NCBI GenBank assembly: GCA_035551995.1
Contig: DASZME010000048.1
Span: forward strand, 9,829 to 73,828
DNA length: 64,000 bases
Reading direction: 5' to 3'
From: RYN-428 sp035551995
GTDB lineage: Bacteria > Planctomycetota > Phycisphaerae > Tepidisphaerales > Tepidisphaeraceae
The translations under genes were made by a program, and so were the position numbers. Under the pieces are notes generated by a model, which did no database searches, was not told the origin of the DNA, and saw nothing but the letters and a program-made list of their open reading frames with translations. Each line of letters opens with the position of its first letter. Position 1 is the first letter of the stretch. This document shows positions 1 to 9,248 of the stretch, one piece after another.

Positions 1-1
1 C

Positions 2-943
2 AACGCCCTGGCCGCCATTCGCGCCGGGGCCGCGCACGCCCAGGGCACTATCAACGGCGTCGGCGAGCGGTGCGGGAACATGGATCTCATCCCGCTCGTC
101 GCCAACCTTCAACTGAAATACGGATTGGACTGCCTTCTTCCCGGCAGATTGCAGCATGTGACCGAAGCCTCCCGTTTTGTTTATGAAATCGCCAATCTGA
201 ACCTTGTTTCCGGTCAACCTTATGTCGGGTCCAGCGCCTTTGCCCACAAGGGCGGAATGCACGTTCATGCCGTGCAAAAAGACGTCAGCACCTACGAGCA
301 CGTGAAACCCGAATCGATCGGCAACACGCGAAAAATCCTCGTCAGCGAGATGTCCGGCGCCAGCAACATCGCCGCCAAGGCGGGCAAGAAATTCGACATC
401 GAATCCGACAAGGCCACGCTGAGAAAAGTGCTGGAAAAAGTGCAGGAACTGGAAAACGCCGGCTATCAGTTCGAGTCGGCCGAGGCAAGTTTCGAACTAC
501 TGCTGCGCAAGGAGATCGGCCGGTATCGGCGGTTCTTCGAGCTGCATCATTACCGCGTGTCGGTCTTGAAGATGAACACCACCCAGCCCGTTTCCGAGGC
601 GACGATCAAGGTGCAGATCGGCGGGATTGCCGAGCACACGGTCGCCGAGGGGGATGGCCCGGTCAACGCGCTGGACGGCGCCCTCCGGCGCGCGCTGCGC
701 CCGCATTTTGGCGCCATCGATCGCGTGCATCTGATCGATTACAAAGTACGCGTGATCAATTCCAAGGACGAAACCGCCGCCAGCGTGCGCGTGGTGATCG
801 AATGCCGCCGGGAGCGCGTCGACGGAACAAAGGAAATCTTCGGCGCCATCGGCGTCAGCCCCAATATCATCGACGCGAGCTGGCAAGCCCTGGTCGACGC
901 CTACGAATATCATCTCATCCACGAAGAAGAGGCGGATGGATAG
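2..943 (+). CDS. cimA: (R)-citramalate synthase, 3' part (5' end outside window)
   Basis: The reading frame is open to the left window edge, so the start and the N-terminal part of the TIM barrel are missing. Just inside the window the frame reads GTINGVGERCGN, a signature of the 2-isopropylmalate/citramalate synthase family, followed by AFAHKGGMHVHAV, which carries metal-binding histidines. The last ~130 residues match a LeuA-type allosteric dimer domain (IGGIAEHTVAEGDGPVNAL). The long segment after the barrel and the YEHVKPESIGN region fit the Leptospira-type citramalate synthase subgroup better than LeuA. These enzymes condense pyruvate with acetyl-CoA in the threonine-independent route to isoleucine. 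LeuA remains a less likely alternative. Confidence 0.85.
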   Translation, partial: NALAAIRAGAAHAQGTINGVGERCGNMDLIPLVANLQLKYGLDCLLPGRLQHVTEASRFVYEIANLNLVSGQPYVGSSAFAHKGGMHVHAVQKDVSTYEHVKPESIGNTRKILVSEMSGASNIAAKAGKKFDIESDKATLRKVLEKVQELENAGYQFESAEASFELLLRKEIGRYRRFFELHHYRVSVLKMNTTQPVSEATIKVQIGGIAEHTVAEGDGPVNALDGALRRALRPHFGAIDRVHLIDYKVRVINSKDETAASVRVVIECRRERVDGTKEIFGAIGVSPNIIDASWQALVDAYEYHLIHEEEADG

Positions 944-1000
944 GCGCGGCCAGCGGCGCCCGCCGGGTTGGAGTCGCGACGGAACAGGCGTTTGTCCGCG

Positions 1001-1846
1001 TTATGAAACGCGCAGCTTGAATTGGTGAATATTGCATTCGCCGCTTCGGAAAAAAGTGGCGCAGTCGGTCAGGTATTTGATGTAGTTTCGATATATTTTT
1101 TCACCCGCGATCTCCACGGCGCGAGGCTGATTCGCTTTCAAATTGTCCGCCCAGCAGTCCAGTGTTCGCGCGTAATGCAGGCGCAGGCTCTCGACGTGAA
1201 CCGGCTCAAACCCGCCGTTGCGGGCAAACTCGACGACATGTTCCGGCGACGGCGGGCGATACGAGCCGGGGAAAATTTTTACCGAAATGAAATGGGCGAA
1301 TCGGCCAAACGCGAACGACATGTTCGGCTTGCCCATCGTGATCGTATGAAGAAGCATCACGCCGTCGTCGGGAAGAATCGCCCGGCATTTTTCGAAAAAC
1401 GCCGCGTGCTTGGCGTCGCCGAAGTGTTCGAAGGCGCCGATCGATATGATCCGGTCCGCCTTCTCGTCAAACGTCTCCCAACCCTGCAGGCGAAAATCCA
1501 CGCCGCACTTCCCCGCGGCCAGCTTCCGGCAATACTCATGCTGGTTTTTGCTCAACGTGAGTCCCACGACGTTCACGTCATGATGCGCGTGCGCCCGCAG
1601 CGCCGTCCCGCCCCAGCCGCACCCGATATCCAGAAGACGATGCCCCGGCTTCAACTCGCACTTGGCGAGCGATAATTCCATCTTGGCGATCTGGGCGTCG
1701 GCGAGCGACATATGCGGCCCGTCGAATTTCGCGCACGAATACGTCATCGACGTATCGAGAAAAAGCGAAAAAAATTCGTCGCTTAAGTCATAGTGAGCCT
1801 GAATCATCGCGAACTCAGGCTCCAGCGGCCGCGTCTGTTCTGCCAT
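1001..1846 (-). CDS. cfa: cyclopropane-fatty-acyl-phospholipid synthase family methyltransferase
   Basis: A 281-residue SAM-dependent methyltransferase that would add a methylene bridge to, or otherwise methylate, unsaturated acyl chains of membrane lipids. The SAM-binding glycine motif LLDIGCGWGG is near residue 72. The family's catalytic and bicarbonate-site residues appear conserved: Cys in TYSCAKF, Glu in GAFEHFGD, His in LLHTITMG and Tyr in LHYARTLDCW. The length matches the short mycobacterial CmaA type (~290 aa) rather than E. coli Cfa (382 aa), so the N-terminal lipid-binding extension is absent. The ATG at 1846 is preceded by GGGAG at good spacing. The gene is divergent from the next one. 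Confidence 0.88.
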   Translation of the reverse strand: MAEQTRPLEPEFAMIQAHYDLSDEFFSLFLDTSMTYSCAKFDGPHMSLADAQIAKMELSLAKCELKPGHRLLDIGCGWGGTALRAHAHHDVNVVGLTLSKNQHEYCRKLAAGKCGVDFRLQGWETFDEKADRIISIGAFEHFGDAKHAAFFEKCRAILPDDGVMLLHTITMGKPNMSFAFGRFAHFISVKIFPGSYRPPSPEHVVEFARNGGFEPVHVESLRLHYARTLDCWADNLKANQPRAVEIAGEKIYRNYIKYLTDCATFFRSGECNIHQFKLRVS

Positions 1847-2051
1847 TGCAATCTCCCAAGGAATTCAAGATGGATCATCAAGTGTCCTAATCGCAAAACT
1901 GTACTCGCTTTGATTCCTTACGCCACCCCAATCCTGCTCTTTGGCGTGTTTTCCGCGGGATTCGGCACGCCGCCGGCTCCGGTTCGGCGGGTCGCTTTAC
2001 ACGGGGTTTCAAACATTGATACTTGCAGCCCCGTATCGCCCCAAAGCCCTC

Positions 2052-3248
2052 ATGAACGTGTCGCTAAAGAATGTCTGGCAGCGCTTGGCCATCGCCACCA
2101 ATTGGCCGGTGTTGCTGGCGGTTGCCGTGCTGTCAATCCTGGGGATCACCAGCATATGGGCCGCGTCACGGCCGGACGGGATCAAGCAGTGTATTTTCCT
2201 GGCGGTCGCGATTGGGTGCCTGGGATTATTTCAAGCGGTCAATTATCAAAAAATAGGCCGCCTCGCATGGGCGTTTTATTTATTGAGCCTTCTGCTGGTT
2301 TTTTACACGGTGCTGGGAAACTTCGCCGAAGCTCACCATCACGCGCTGCCCGGCGTGCATACCACGCACGGGGTTTGCGCCTGGATCAACTTCGGCCCGA
2401 TCAGCCTTGAACCCGCCGAATTGATGAAGATCGCATTCGTGCTGGTGCTGGCTCGATACCTGCGCTATCGAAACAACTATCGGACGTTGCGCGGTCTGGT
2501 GGCGCCGTTCGCGCTGGCGCTGACGCCGCTGATTCTGATCCTCAAGCAGCCGGATTTGGGGATGGCGATGCTGTTCCTGCCGGTGCTTTTTTCGATGTTG
2601 TTCGTGGCGGGGGCGAAGATCAAGCACTTGGTAATGATCGTCTTTTCGGGTTTGCTGCTGGCGCCGGTGGTCTGGTTCAGCGGATCAAAGCAGGTTCCGG
2701 TGCTTCGGCATTTTCCGGCGATTATCAAGCCGTATCAGCGCGAGCGGATGCAGGCGTTTCTGGACGCGGACAATCCCGCCGAGCGGCAGCGAAAAGCCTA
2801 CCAGACCTATCGCGCGATGGTGGCGTTCGCCTCCGGCTCCCTTGCCGGCAAAGGCCACGGCAAAATCCCCATCGGCCAATCCGTTCCCGAGGCCCACAAC
2901 GACATGATCTTCGCGCTGATCGGCGAACAGTTCGGCTTCGTCGGCGCTCTGACCATGTTGCTGGCGTACCTGATATTGTTCACCGCAGGCGCCACGATCG
3001 CTTCCAACACGCGCGAGCCGTTCGGCAGACTGATCGCCGTCGGCATTGTCGCGACACTTGCCTGTCAGAGTTTCATCAACATTTCCGTCTGCACCGGCCT
3101 GATGCCCGTGACCGGCATCACCCTCCCCTTCGTCAGCTACGGCGGCAGCAGCATGGTCGCCAGTTTCATGGCCGCGGGGCTGCTGCTCAACGTCGGTCAA
3201 AATCGGCCGTTGGTGATGGCAAGGGAATCGTTTGAATTTAATGCCTGA
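2052..3248 (+). CDS. rodA: RodA/FtsW/SpoVE-family peptidoglycan polymerase
   Basis: A polytopic SEDS-family protein of 398 residues with about ten hydrophobic segments. SEDS proteins are glycosyltransferases that polymerise lipid II together with a class B penicillin-binding protein during elongation (RodA) or division (FtsW). Visible hallmarks are the extracytoplasmic LKQPDLGMAM segment, the PEAHNDMIFALIGEQFG loop and the C-terminal LPFVSYGGSSM. The PVTGI sequence before that motif leans towards RodA, but FtsW cannot be excluded. The frame is open further upstream, to an ATG at 1941, but the extra 37 residues are Arg-rich and unlike the family, so I chose the ATG at 2052. No partner PBP2 gene lies beside it. 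Confidence 0.82.
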   Translation: MNVSLKNVWQRLAIATNWPVLLAVAVLSILGITSIWAASRPDGIKQCIFLAVAIGCLGLFQAVNYQKIGRLAWAFYLLSLLLVFYTVLGNFAEAHHHALPGVHTTHGVCAWINFGPISLEPAELMKIAFVLVLARYLRYRNNYRTLRGLVAPFALALTPLILILKQPDLGMAMLFLPVLFSMLFVAGAKIKHLVMIVFSGLLLAPVVWFSGSKQVPVLRHFPAIIKPYQRERMQAFLDADNPAERQRKAYQTYRAMVAFASGSLAGKGHGKIPIGQSVPEAHNDMIFALIGEQFGFVGALTMLLAYLILFTAGATIASNTREPFGRLIAVGIVATLACQSFINISVCTGLMPVTGITLPFVSYGGSSMVASFMAAGLLLNVGQNRPLVMARESFEFNA

Positions 3249-3316
3249 AATCGGTCGCCGGGCGGTTCCCGCGCCCTTTGAATTTTCGGACGCGTAAAAT
3301 CGCCATGAAAAAGAGT

Positions 3317-4615
3317 CTAAACAAGGGGTTCAGCGACGAGGCTCGACGCCTCGATTTCTTCAACCTTTCCCGGCGTGTCCTTCCACAGCAACAGGAACAA
3401 CGCCAGGCACGCCACGGCGCCGATCGCCGGCGCCATCCAGACTTTTGACCATTGCGTCGCGGCGCCAACGGTAAAGTAATCGACCACTTGCCCCGACACC
3501 AGGTTTCCGATCCACATTCCAACGCCATAGGTGAGGAAGCTGAACAGCGCCTGGGCCGATCCGCGTATCGCGGATGGCGCCTTGTTGTCGGTGTAGATAA
3601 AACCGGCGGCGAGGAAAAAATCGAAACAGACGCCATGCAGCGCGACGGCAAGAATGATCAGGAGATAGGGGTGGCCGATGCTGAAAAACAGGTAGCGCAC
3701 CGCCCATGCGGCCATTCCCAGCGAGAGCACGCCCTTCATGCCAAAACGCTTAAGGGCGAAGGGAAGCAGCAGCATGAATCCGATTTCCGAGCCCTGGCCG
3801 ATGGTCATCACGGCGGCGATGTCTTTCACGCCGACCGAATCCAGGAACGTGCCGGCAAACGTGTAGTAAAACGCCAGCGCGATCGTGATGACGAAGCTGA
3901 TGGCGAAAAAGATGCCGAAGCTGGGATTCAGCAGAAGTTTGAAGGCGCGCAAAAACGGAAGCGAGCCGGCCGTTTTTCCCGAGGGGGGCGTATGCGGAAG
4001 GGCCAGGCTGAAAAGACCCAGCCCCGCCGACAGCACAGCGGCCATCAGCAGGGGGCGGTTGGTCGATTGCGAGTGTGCCGGCAAAAGAAAACTGACGCCC
4101 AATCCCGCGGCGATCCATCCAATCGTACCCAAAACCCGCAAGCTCGGGAAATCGCGCGTGGCGTCCGGAATATGGGAAAATGCCAGTGAATTGGAAATGG
4201 AAAGCGTCGGATTGTAGACAAGCGCGTACGCCAGCGATATCCACCAAAGGGTGTTGTAATCGTGCGTGACGGCCATCTTGTATAACAGGAAGGCCCCGGC
4301 GAGATGGAAGATCGCCATCAGGTATTCGCTGGATAAAACCCGATCGGCCAACTGTCCCGCCAGCATCATCGACAGGATCGCGCCCAGCGCCATGGTTCCG
4401 TATAAGTTGCCGATTTGACCGCCGGTGAATCCAAGCCCGCCGTCGACCACCGCGGCTTTTAGATAGACGTTCCAGACTGTAAACCAGCTTCCCCACACCG
4501 CGAATTGCAGGAACATCATCACCGAAAGGCGAAGCCGAATGCCCACATCCAACGGCGGTTTTTCCCCGCCCGCTATCCCACCTTTATAATCAAGTTTCGC
4601 GATGCCTTCCGCCAT
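3317..4615 (-). CDS. MFS transporter, nucleoside:H+ symporter-like family
   Basis: A 432-residue inner-membrane carrier with about twelve hydrophobic segments. It resembles the nucleoside:proton symporter (NupG/XapB-like) branch of the major facilitator superfamily: the N-terminal FLQFAVWGSWFTVWNVYL segment, an early LADRVLS loop, and LRVLGTIGWIAAG after helix 4 are typical. Substrate cannot be fixed from sequence; nucleosides or related sugars are plausible. An upstream ATG in frame at 4636 exists, but the ATG at 4615 has a strong AAGAGGAG ribosome site with ~7 bases spacing, which decides the start. It ends convergently with the RodA gene, 68 bases apart. Confidence 0.8.
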   Translation of the reverse strand: MAEGIAKLDYKGGIAGGEKPPLDVGIRLRLSVMMFLQFAVWGSWFTVWNVYLKAAVVDGGLGFTGGQIGNLYGTMALGAILSMMLAGQLADRVLSSEYLMAIFHLAGAFLLYKMAVTHDYNTLWWISLAYALVYNPTLSISNSLAFSHIPDATRDFPSLRVLGTIGWIAAGLGVSFLLPAHSQSTNRPLLMAAVLSAGLGLFSLALPHTPPSGKTAGSLPFLRAFKLLLNPSFGIFFAISFVITIALAFYYTFAGTFLDSVGVKDIAAVMTIGQGSEIGFMLLLPFALKRFGMKGVLSLGMAAWAVRYLFFSIGHPYLLIILAVALHGVCFDFFLAAGFIYTDNKAPSAIRGSAQALFSFLTYGVGMWIGNLVSGQVVDYFTVGAATQWSKVWMAPAIGAVACLALFLLLWKDTPGKVEEIEASSLVAEPLV

Positions 4616-4701
4616 GGGAGAACTCCTCTTGAACAAGATTGCGGCATGTAAAAGTCGACGTAGAAGCTAACTGAAATGGCGAAAGTGTAAAGCGCGTCGC
4701 T

Positions 4702-5589
4702 TCATCCCGCATGCGCGTAATTCAGCGCGTTGCAGATTTGCACGGTCGCCTTGCTCTTGTTCAGCGTATAAAAGTGAAGTCCGTCCACGCCATTGGCCAA
4801 AAGATCCTGACATTGTTTGATCGCGTAATCGACTCCCGCCGCGTAAACCGCTTCCGGATCGCTTTCGAGGCTTTCCAGTCGCGTGAGAAGCGGATGCGGA
4901 ATCTTGGCGCCGCACATCGAAATGAAACGCTTAATCTGGCCCACGTTGAGGATCGGCATGATGCCCGCCACGATCGGCGCCTTGATTCCCATCGACCTGG
5001 CGGCGTCGCGGAATCGGTAGAAGTCGGCGTTATCGAAAAAGAGCTGCGTGATGACGAAGCATCCGCCGTTGTCCACTTTGCGTTTGAGATGTTCGAGATC
5101 GCGCGTGCGGTTGAGACATTGCGGATGCCCTTCGGGATACCCGGCGACGCCGATGCAGAACGGGCGCCGTTCGGCGATGTATCTGCACAACTGATCGGCG
5201 TACGCAAACCCCCCTTCGGTGGCCACAAACTGGCTCTGCCCGTTGGGCGGATCGCCGCGAAGGGCCAGCACGTTGCGGATGCCTTTGCTCCAAAGCTCGT
5301 CGAGAATGCCGCCGATTTCGTCGGCGGTGTGGCCGACGCAGGTGAGGTGGGCCATCGAGCGGATGCCGATCTCGTTTTGAATACGGCCTACCAGATCGAC
5401 GGTCTTCTGGCGCGTGCTGCCGCCGGCGCCGTATGTCACGGAAACGTAGGTGGGGTGAATGGGGCGCAAATCGTCGATTGTTTGATAGAGCGACGCAAAC
5501 CCCGCTTCGGTTTTTGGCGGGAAAAACTCGAAGGAGACAGCCGCCTTGCCAAGGCCGATAATTTCGTCAATCCGCATGCAATTTTCCAT
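4702..5589 (-). CDS. metF: 5,10-methylenetetrahydrofolate reductase
   Basis: A 295-residue flavoprotein, the same size as E. coli MetF (296). It reduces 5,10-methylene-THF to 5-methyl-THF, the methyl donor for methionine synthesis. The N-terminal FEFFPPKTEAG carries the catalytic Glu region, followed by SVTYGAGGSTR and the FVITQLFFDN strand of the flavin-binding TIM barrel. A C-terminal regulatory domain of the eukaryotic type is absent, as expected for bacteria. The start is ambiguous: ATG at 5589 or at 5577 (MRIDEI), and neither has a clear ribosome site. It lies 86 bases from the MFS gene on the same strand; no other one-carbon gene is adjacent (the gcv genes lie ~50 kb away). Confidence 0.93.
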   Translation of the reverse strand: MENCMRIDEIIGLGKAAVSFEFFPPKTEAGFASLYQTIDDLRPIHPTYVSVTYGAGGSTRQKTVDLVGRIQNEIGIRSMAHLTCVGHTADEIGGILDELWSKGIRNVLALRGDPPNGQSQFVATEGGFAYADQLCRYIAERRPFCIGVAGYPEGHPQCLNRTRDLEHLKRKVDNGGCFVITQLFFDNADFYRFRDAARSMGIKAPIVAGIMPILNVGQIKRFISMCGAKIPHPLLTRLESLESDPEAVYAAGVDYAIKQCQDLLANGVDGLHFYTLNKSKATVQICNALNYAHAG

Positions 5590-5714
5590 CAAGCCAATTT
5601 ACAAGATCGCCGCATTATATGGGATATCGGTCAAGGCGTGTGAGAAGCGGAAAAATGCCTCCGCCGGCGGAAGATTCACGACATCCGGCGATCGGGTCGA
5701 TACAATCGCTCAAG

Positions 5715-6506
5715 ATGAAAAGTCCGTTTCCGGGCATGGATCCCTATTTGGAGCGGCATTGGCGCGACGTTCACACGGCGCTGATCGCTTACGCGCGCGA
5801 CCAACTTAACGAGCGCCTCCCCGATGATCTCATCGCGCGGGCCGAAGAACGCATGATGGTCGAGGTCGAATCTCATAGCGAACGCAACATATCTCGGCGA
5901 CGGACGGTTTCACCGGACGTGAGAATATTCGGCGTCGTGGAGGATATGGCGGCCGCAACAGCGACGAGCGGTGGCGTGGCGTTAGCGCCATTCCGGCTTG
6001 CCGCCCTTGCCGAGCCCGCGGTGGAGCGCTTCATCGAAATCATCGACGTTAGCGGCGGCGAGCGGATTGTGACGGTCATTGAGTTTATCAGCCCGACAAA
6101 CAAAGGAGATGGTATCAGCACCTTTGTGGAAAAACGAGACGAGCTATTGGCGGGCGGCGTGAATTTTGTGGAAATCGATTTGGTCCGCGAAGGTGATTGG
6201 CGGCGGCTACTTGGGCAGCCATGTCCCGTGAAAGCCGAATCAACTTTTCGAGCGGCTATTCGTGTGCCAGGCACGCCACCGGCCGTTTACTTGCATCCGT
6301 TTCCATTGCGCCAGCCTCTTCCGCCGATTAAGATACCGCTGCGCGACAGCGAGATGCCCTGTGAGCTTGCGCTTCAGCCGCTCGTCGATCAAGCCTATCG
6401 CAATGGCCGATACGATCGCACGATCGACTACGACCGGCCGTGCGAGCCGCCGCTTGAGGACGATGACGCTGTTTGGGCGAAAGGGCTTATTACGTCGCCG
6501 AAATGA
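5715..6506 (+). CDS. DUF4058 family protein
   Basis: A 263-residue soluble protein with the N-terminal signature KSPFPGMDPYLE followed by WRDVHTALIAYARDQLN, diagnostic for the DUF4058 family that is expanded in cyanobacteria and planctomycetes. The middle contains VTVIEFISPTNK and FVEIDLVREGDW, which resemble a nuclease-like beta-core (EF...S/P and D-x-V), but no function is established and I do not claim activity. The frame extends upstream to 5619 with Arg-rich residues that are not family-like, so the ATG at 5715 is preferred. It is the first of two small + strand genes between metF and pyrC. Confidence 0.8.
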   Translation: MKSPFPGMDPYLERHWRDVHTALIAYARDQLNERLPDDLIARAEERMMVEVESHSERNISRRRTVSPDVRIFGVVEDMAAATATSGGVALAPFRLAALAEPAVERFIEIIDVSGGERIVTVIEFISPTNKGDGISTFVEKRDELLAGGVNFVEIDLVREGDWRRLLGQPCPVKAESTFRAAIRVPGTPPAVYLHPFPLRQPLPPIKIPLRDSEMPCELALQPLVDQAYRNGRYDRTIDYDRPCEPPLEDDDAVWAKGLITSPK

Positions 6507-6539
6507 TGTGGGTGAAATTTAATTTATCGCTGCCCTCTG

Positions 6540-6941
6540 ATGAAAGTTGTTCCTAATTATTCCGCCGAGGATCACGAGGAATCACTTTCGAACACAATGA
6601 AGTTCTCCGACGGCCGCACGGTCGCCGTGGAAGTGCCGGGACGCATGGTGGTGCGCGATCGAGCCGGAGAGACGGCGTTCACGCCCGACGGCGTCCGGTT
6701 TCTAGATCATCTTCGGGCGCTGTTCATGCCACTGGATCGCGCGCCGAGCCCCGCGTTTATTCGGCGGTTGCGAGAGGCGCTGGGAATGTCGCAGCACGCG
6801 TTCGGCGTCAAGGTCGGCGTCAACAAACCTACCGTCGCTCGACGGGAGTGGGGAAAGCTAACGCCGAGCAAGAAATCGATTCGCGCCATTCAAAGTATTC
6901 GCGCGGCGGCGGTTCGCCGGGGCGTGTCGCTTGGGAACTGA
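6540..6941 (+). CDS. XRE-type helix-turn-helix protein, antitoxin-like
   Basis: A 133-residue protein. Residues 1-60 form a small beta-rich domain (KFSDGRTVAVEVPGRMVV). Residues 75-125 are a lambda-repressor-type HTH: FIRRLREALGMSQHAFGVK, then NKPTVARREWGKLTPSKKSI. This arrangement resembles HigA/MqsA-like antitoxins and other small XRE regulators. No toxin-like gene is adjacent: upstream is the DUF4058 gene (33 bases away) and downstream is the convergent pyrC. It may be a solitary regulator or the remainder of a toxin-antitoxin pair. Confidence 0.65.
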   Translation: MKVVPNYSAEDHEESLSNTMKFSDGRTVAVEVPGRMVVRDRAGETAFTPDGVRFLDHLRALFMPLDRAPSPAFIRRLREALGMSQHAFGVKVGVNKPTVARREWGKLTPSKKSIRAIQSIRAAAVRRGVSLGN

Positions 6942-6949
6942 ATTTTCAG

Positions 6950-8236
6950 CTATCGGGCTTTAGCGCCGAGTTCCCACTTCACTTGCCCCCCCACGATCGT
7001 CGTCACGGCCCGGCAATTCGCTTCCCATCCCGTAAAAGGACAATTCCTGCTCTTGCTGACAAACTTCGCGCAGTCGATCGTCCAGGTGAGTTTCGGATCG
7101 ATGATGGTCACATCCGCGTCCGCCCCCTCCGCCAGCGTCCCTTTCTCAAGGCGAACGATTTTCGCCGGCCGGCGCGTCATCAAATCGATCAGTTGCATCC
7201 AGCTGATATGCCCCGGCTCAACCAGCGCCTTGACATACAACGGCAGCGCGCATTCCAGCCCAATGATCCCAAACGGAGCGTAGATGAATTCCAGTTCCTT
7301 CTCCTCGGCCAGGTGCGGCGCATGATCGGTCGCCAGGCAGTCGATCGTTCCATCCTTGATGCCGTCGATGCACGCCTTCACGTCGGCTTCGGTTCGCAAC
7401 GGCGGGTTCATCTTATAATTCGTGTCGAAGTCCCGGCAGCTTTCATCCGTCAATAACAAATGATGCGGCGCCACTTCCGCGGTGACCGGCATGCCGTCGC
7501 GCTTGGCGCGCCGAATCAACTCGACGCTGCCGGCCGTGCTGATGTGCTGAACGTGATAGCGGCAGCCGATCGTTCGGTTCAGCAGCAGGTCGCGGGAAAT
7601 CATCAGCTGCTCGGCCTCGGCGGGAATGCCGGGGATTCCCAGCGCCAGCGAAACCATCCCGGCGTGCATCGATCCGCCGCCGAGGGTCGGCTCTTCGCAG
7701 TGCTGCGTGATGAGCGTGTCGAACATTTTGCAATACTGCAACGCCTTGCGCATCACCGACGGGTCGGCCACGCCCACGCCGTCGTCGCTGAAGGCGATGG
7801 CGCCGCGCCGAAACATCGATCCGATTTCGGCCAGTTCCTTCCCGTCCCGGCCCTTGGTGATGGCGCCGATGGGGATGACGTTGGCCAGGTTGGCCCGCTG
7901 CGCCTGGCGAAGGATAAATTCGATCTGCCCTTCGTTGTCCAGCGCGGGCTTGGTGTTGGGCATGCAGCAGACGGTCGTGAAGCCGCCGGCGACGGCGGAG
8001 GCCGATCCCGATTGCACGGTTTCTTCTTCTTCGTCGCCGGGCTCGCGGAAATGGACGTGGATGTCGATCAAGCCCGGCGTGACGAATTTACCGCGGGCGT
8101 CGATCACTCGATCGGCGCGGCCGAGATTCGAGCCCACGGCGGCGATTTTTCCGTCCTTGATCAACAGGTCGCCTTTTCGCTCCTGGCCGTGAGACGGATC
8201 GAGGATCGTGCCGTTTTGAATGAGCAGTGTGGACAT
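6950..8236 (-). CDS. pyrC: dihydroorotase (class I, zinc amidohydrolase)
   Basis: A 428-residue amidohydrolase that interconverts N-carbamoyl-aspartate and dihydroorotate, the third step of pyrimidine synthesis. The metal-binding DIHVHFREPG motif is near residue 60 and ATDHAPH near residue 303; VQHIST also matches the family. Length and motifs fit the class I type (PyrC of Bacillus and planctomycetes) rather than the shorter E. coli type. A TTG two codons upstream (8242) is possible, but the ATG at 8236 (MSTLLIQNG) gives the normal N-terminus. It ends 8 bases from the end of the convergent XRE gene. No aspartate transcarbamoylase gene is adjacent in the window. Confidence 0.92.
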   Translation of the reverse strand: MSTLLIQNGTILDPSHGQERKGDLLIKDGKIAAVGSNLGRADRVIDARGKFVTPGLIDIHVHFREPGDEEEETVQSGSASAVAGGFTTVCCMPNTKPALDNEGQIEFILRQAQRANLANVIPIGAITKGRDGKELAEIGSMFRRGAIAFSDDGVGVADPSVMRKALQYCKMFDTLITQHCEEPTLGGGSMHAGMVSLALGIPGIPAEAEQLMISRDLLLNRTIGCRYHVQHISTAGSVELIRRAKRDGMPVTAEVAPHHLLLTDESCRDFDTNYKMNPPLRTEADVKACIDGIKDGTIDCLATDHAPHLAEEKELEFIYAPFGIIGLECALPLYVKALVEPGHISWMQLIDLMTRRPAKIVRLEKGTLAEGADADVTIIDPKLTWTIDCAKFVSKSRNCPFTGWEANCRAVTTIVGGQVKWELGAKAR

Positions 8237-8393
8237 GGTCAAAATACTAACCGCTGATCCGCGTCATGCGAACTTGCCGGCCGCCGAGCGGATCGGGACA
8301 AGGGCCTTTGGCTTTTCTGGCCGCTCACCCGGCATTTGGGTCGACGGCATCGCGACCGGCAAAATTCCAAAAGCGATTGCCGGCGACGAACGA

Positions 8394-9128
8394 TCACTGG
8401 GCCGCGTCCGTTTCGGGGATCGAATACTCGGCGTCGGCGTCGTTGCCGTGCGTGACGAATAATTTGGCGATTTCCGTGGTGAATCCGTCCAGCAGGCCGT
8501 GATAAATCGCAAAATCGCCAATATTCGGCAGGCCTTCTTCGGGGCTGGTCTTGGGATAGCTGATCTTGATATTGTCGTCGGAAAAAGCGACGCGACCTTT
8601 TCCGCCGGACACTTCGATCACGCTGACGGAGCCGGTGACGGTTCCGCGAAATAATTCGATGGCGGCGTCGGCGCGGGTCTGAAAGCTGCGGATTTCGATG
8701 TAGATGACCCGGCTTACGCCGAGCTTGGGGGCGATTTCTTCCATCCCCTGCGACGCCCACTCCGGATTCTCTTCCTGAAATCGCGCTACAGACGCGGCAC
8801 TCAGCGGAAACCGCGTAAGCACCAGTTCCTTGGGCTTATTTTCCTTCTGGATCTTTTGGAGCTTGAACTGCACCATCTGGGCGGCATCCAGATTGAGCCG
8901 GGGCCAATCAATGCGGACGCCGTTTTCCTCGGCCCAGATCACCACCGCCACGCTATGACCCGCCAGCCCGGCGTATTTAGGCGGTTCGGTGGGCGGGCCG
9001 CCCGCTTCGAGCGCTTTTACAAACAGCGCGCAGCCGGCGCCGCCCGACAAAATCAACAGGCAAAGCAAAATGGCGGCGATCGAACGTGTCCAGGCCAGTC
9101 GAAAAAAACAGGTGACGGCGCCGATCAT
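8394..9128 (-). CDS. putative secreted lipoprotein, function unknown
   Basis: A 244-residue protein with a hydrophobic N-terminal segment (residues 16-28) ending SGGAGC, so Cys33 may be lipidated, although the position -3 residue is Gly and the lipobox is imperfect. The mature part contains SVAVVIWAEENGVRIDWPRL, followed by an alpha/beta segment (GVSRVIYIEIRSFQTR) resembling outer-membrane-biogenesis type small lipoproteins. I cannot name a family. The frame extends upstream to 9230, but those residues precede the signal segment, so the ATG at 9128 was chosen. It is likely an envelope protein in the same orientation as the upstream DUF2752 gene. Confidence 0.6.
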   Translation of the reverse strand: MIGAVTCFFRLAWTRSIAAILLCLLILSGGAGCALFVKALEAGGPPTEPPKYAGLAGHSVAVVIWAEENGVRIDWPRLNLDAAQMVQFKLQKIQKENKPKELVLTRFPLSAASVARFQEENPEWASQGMEEIAPKLGVSRVIYIEIRSFQTRADAAIELFRGTVTGSVSVIEVSGGKGRVAFSDDNIKISYPKTSPEEGLPNIGDFAIYHGLLDGFTTEIAKLFVTHGNDADAEYSIPETDAAQ

Positions 9129-9248
9129 CGTGTGGAACTCCGGTGAGATATTTTCCTGCGGTCGAACGCGTAAAAGCGGGCTCAAAATCAATTTGGCGAT
9201 TGGAGTTAAACGCTTAATGCAACAATCCAATCAACGCGTAAGCGTTTT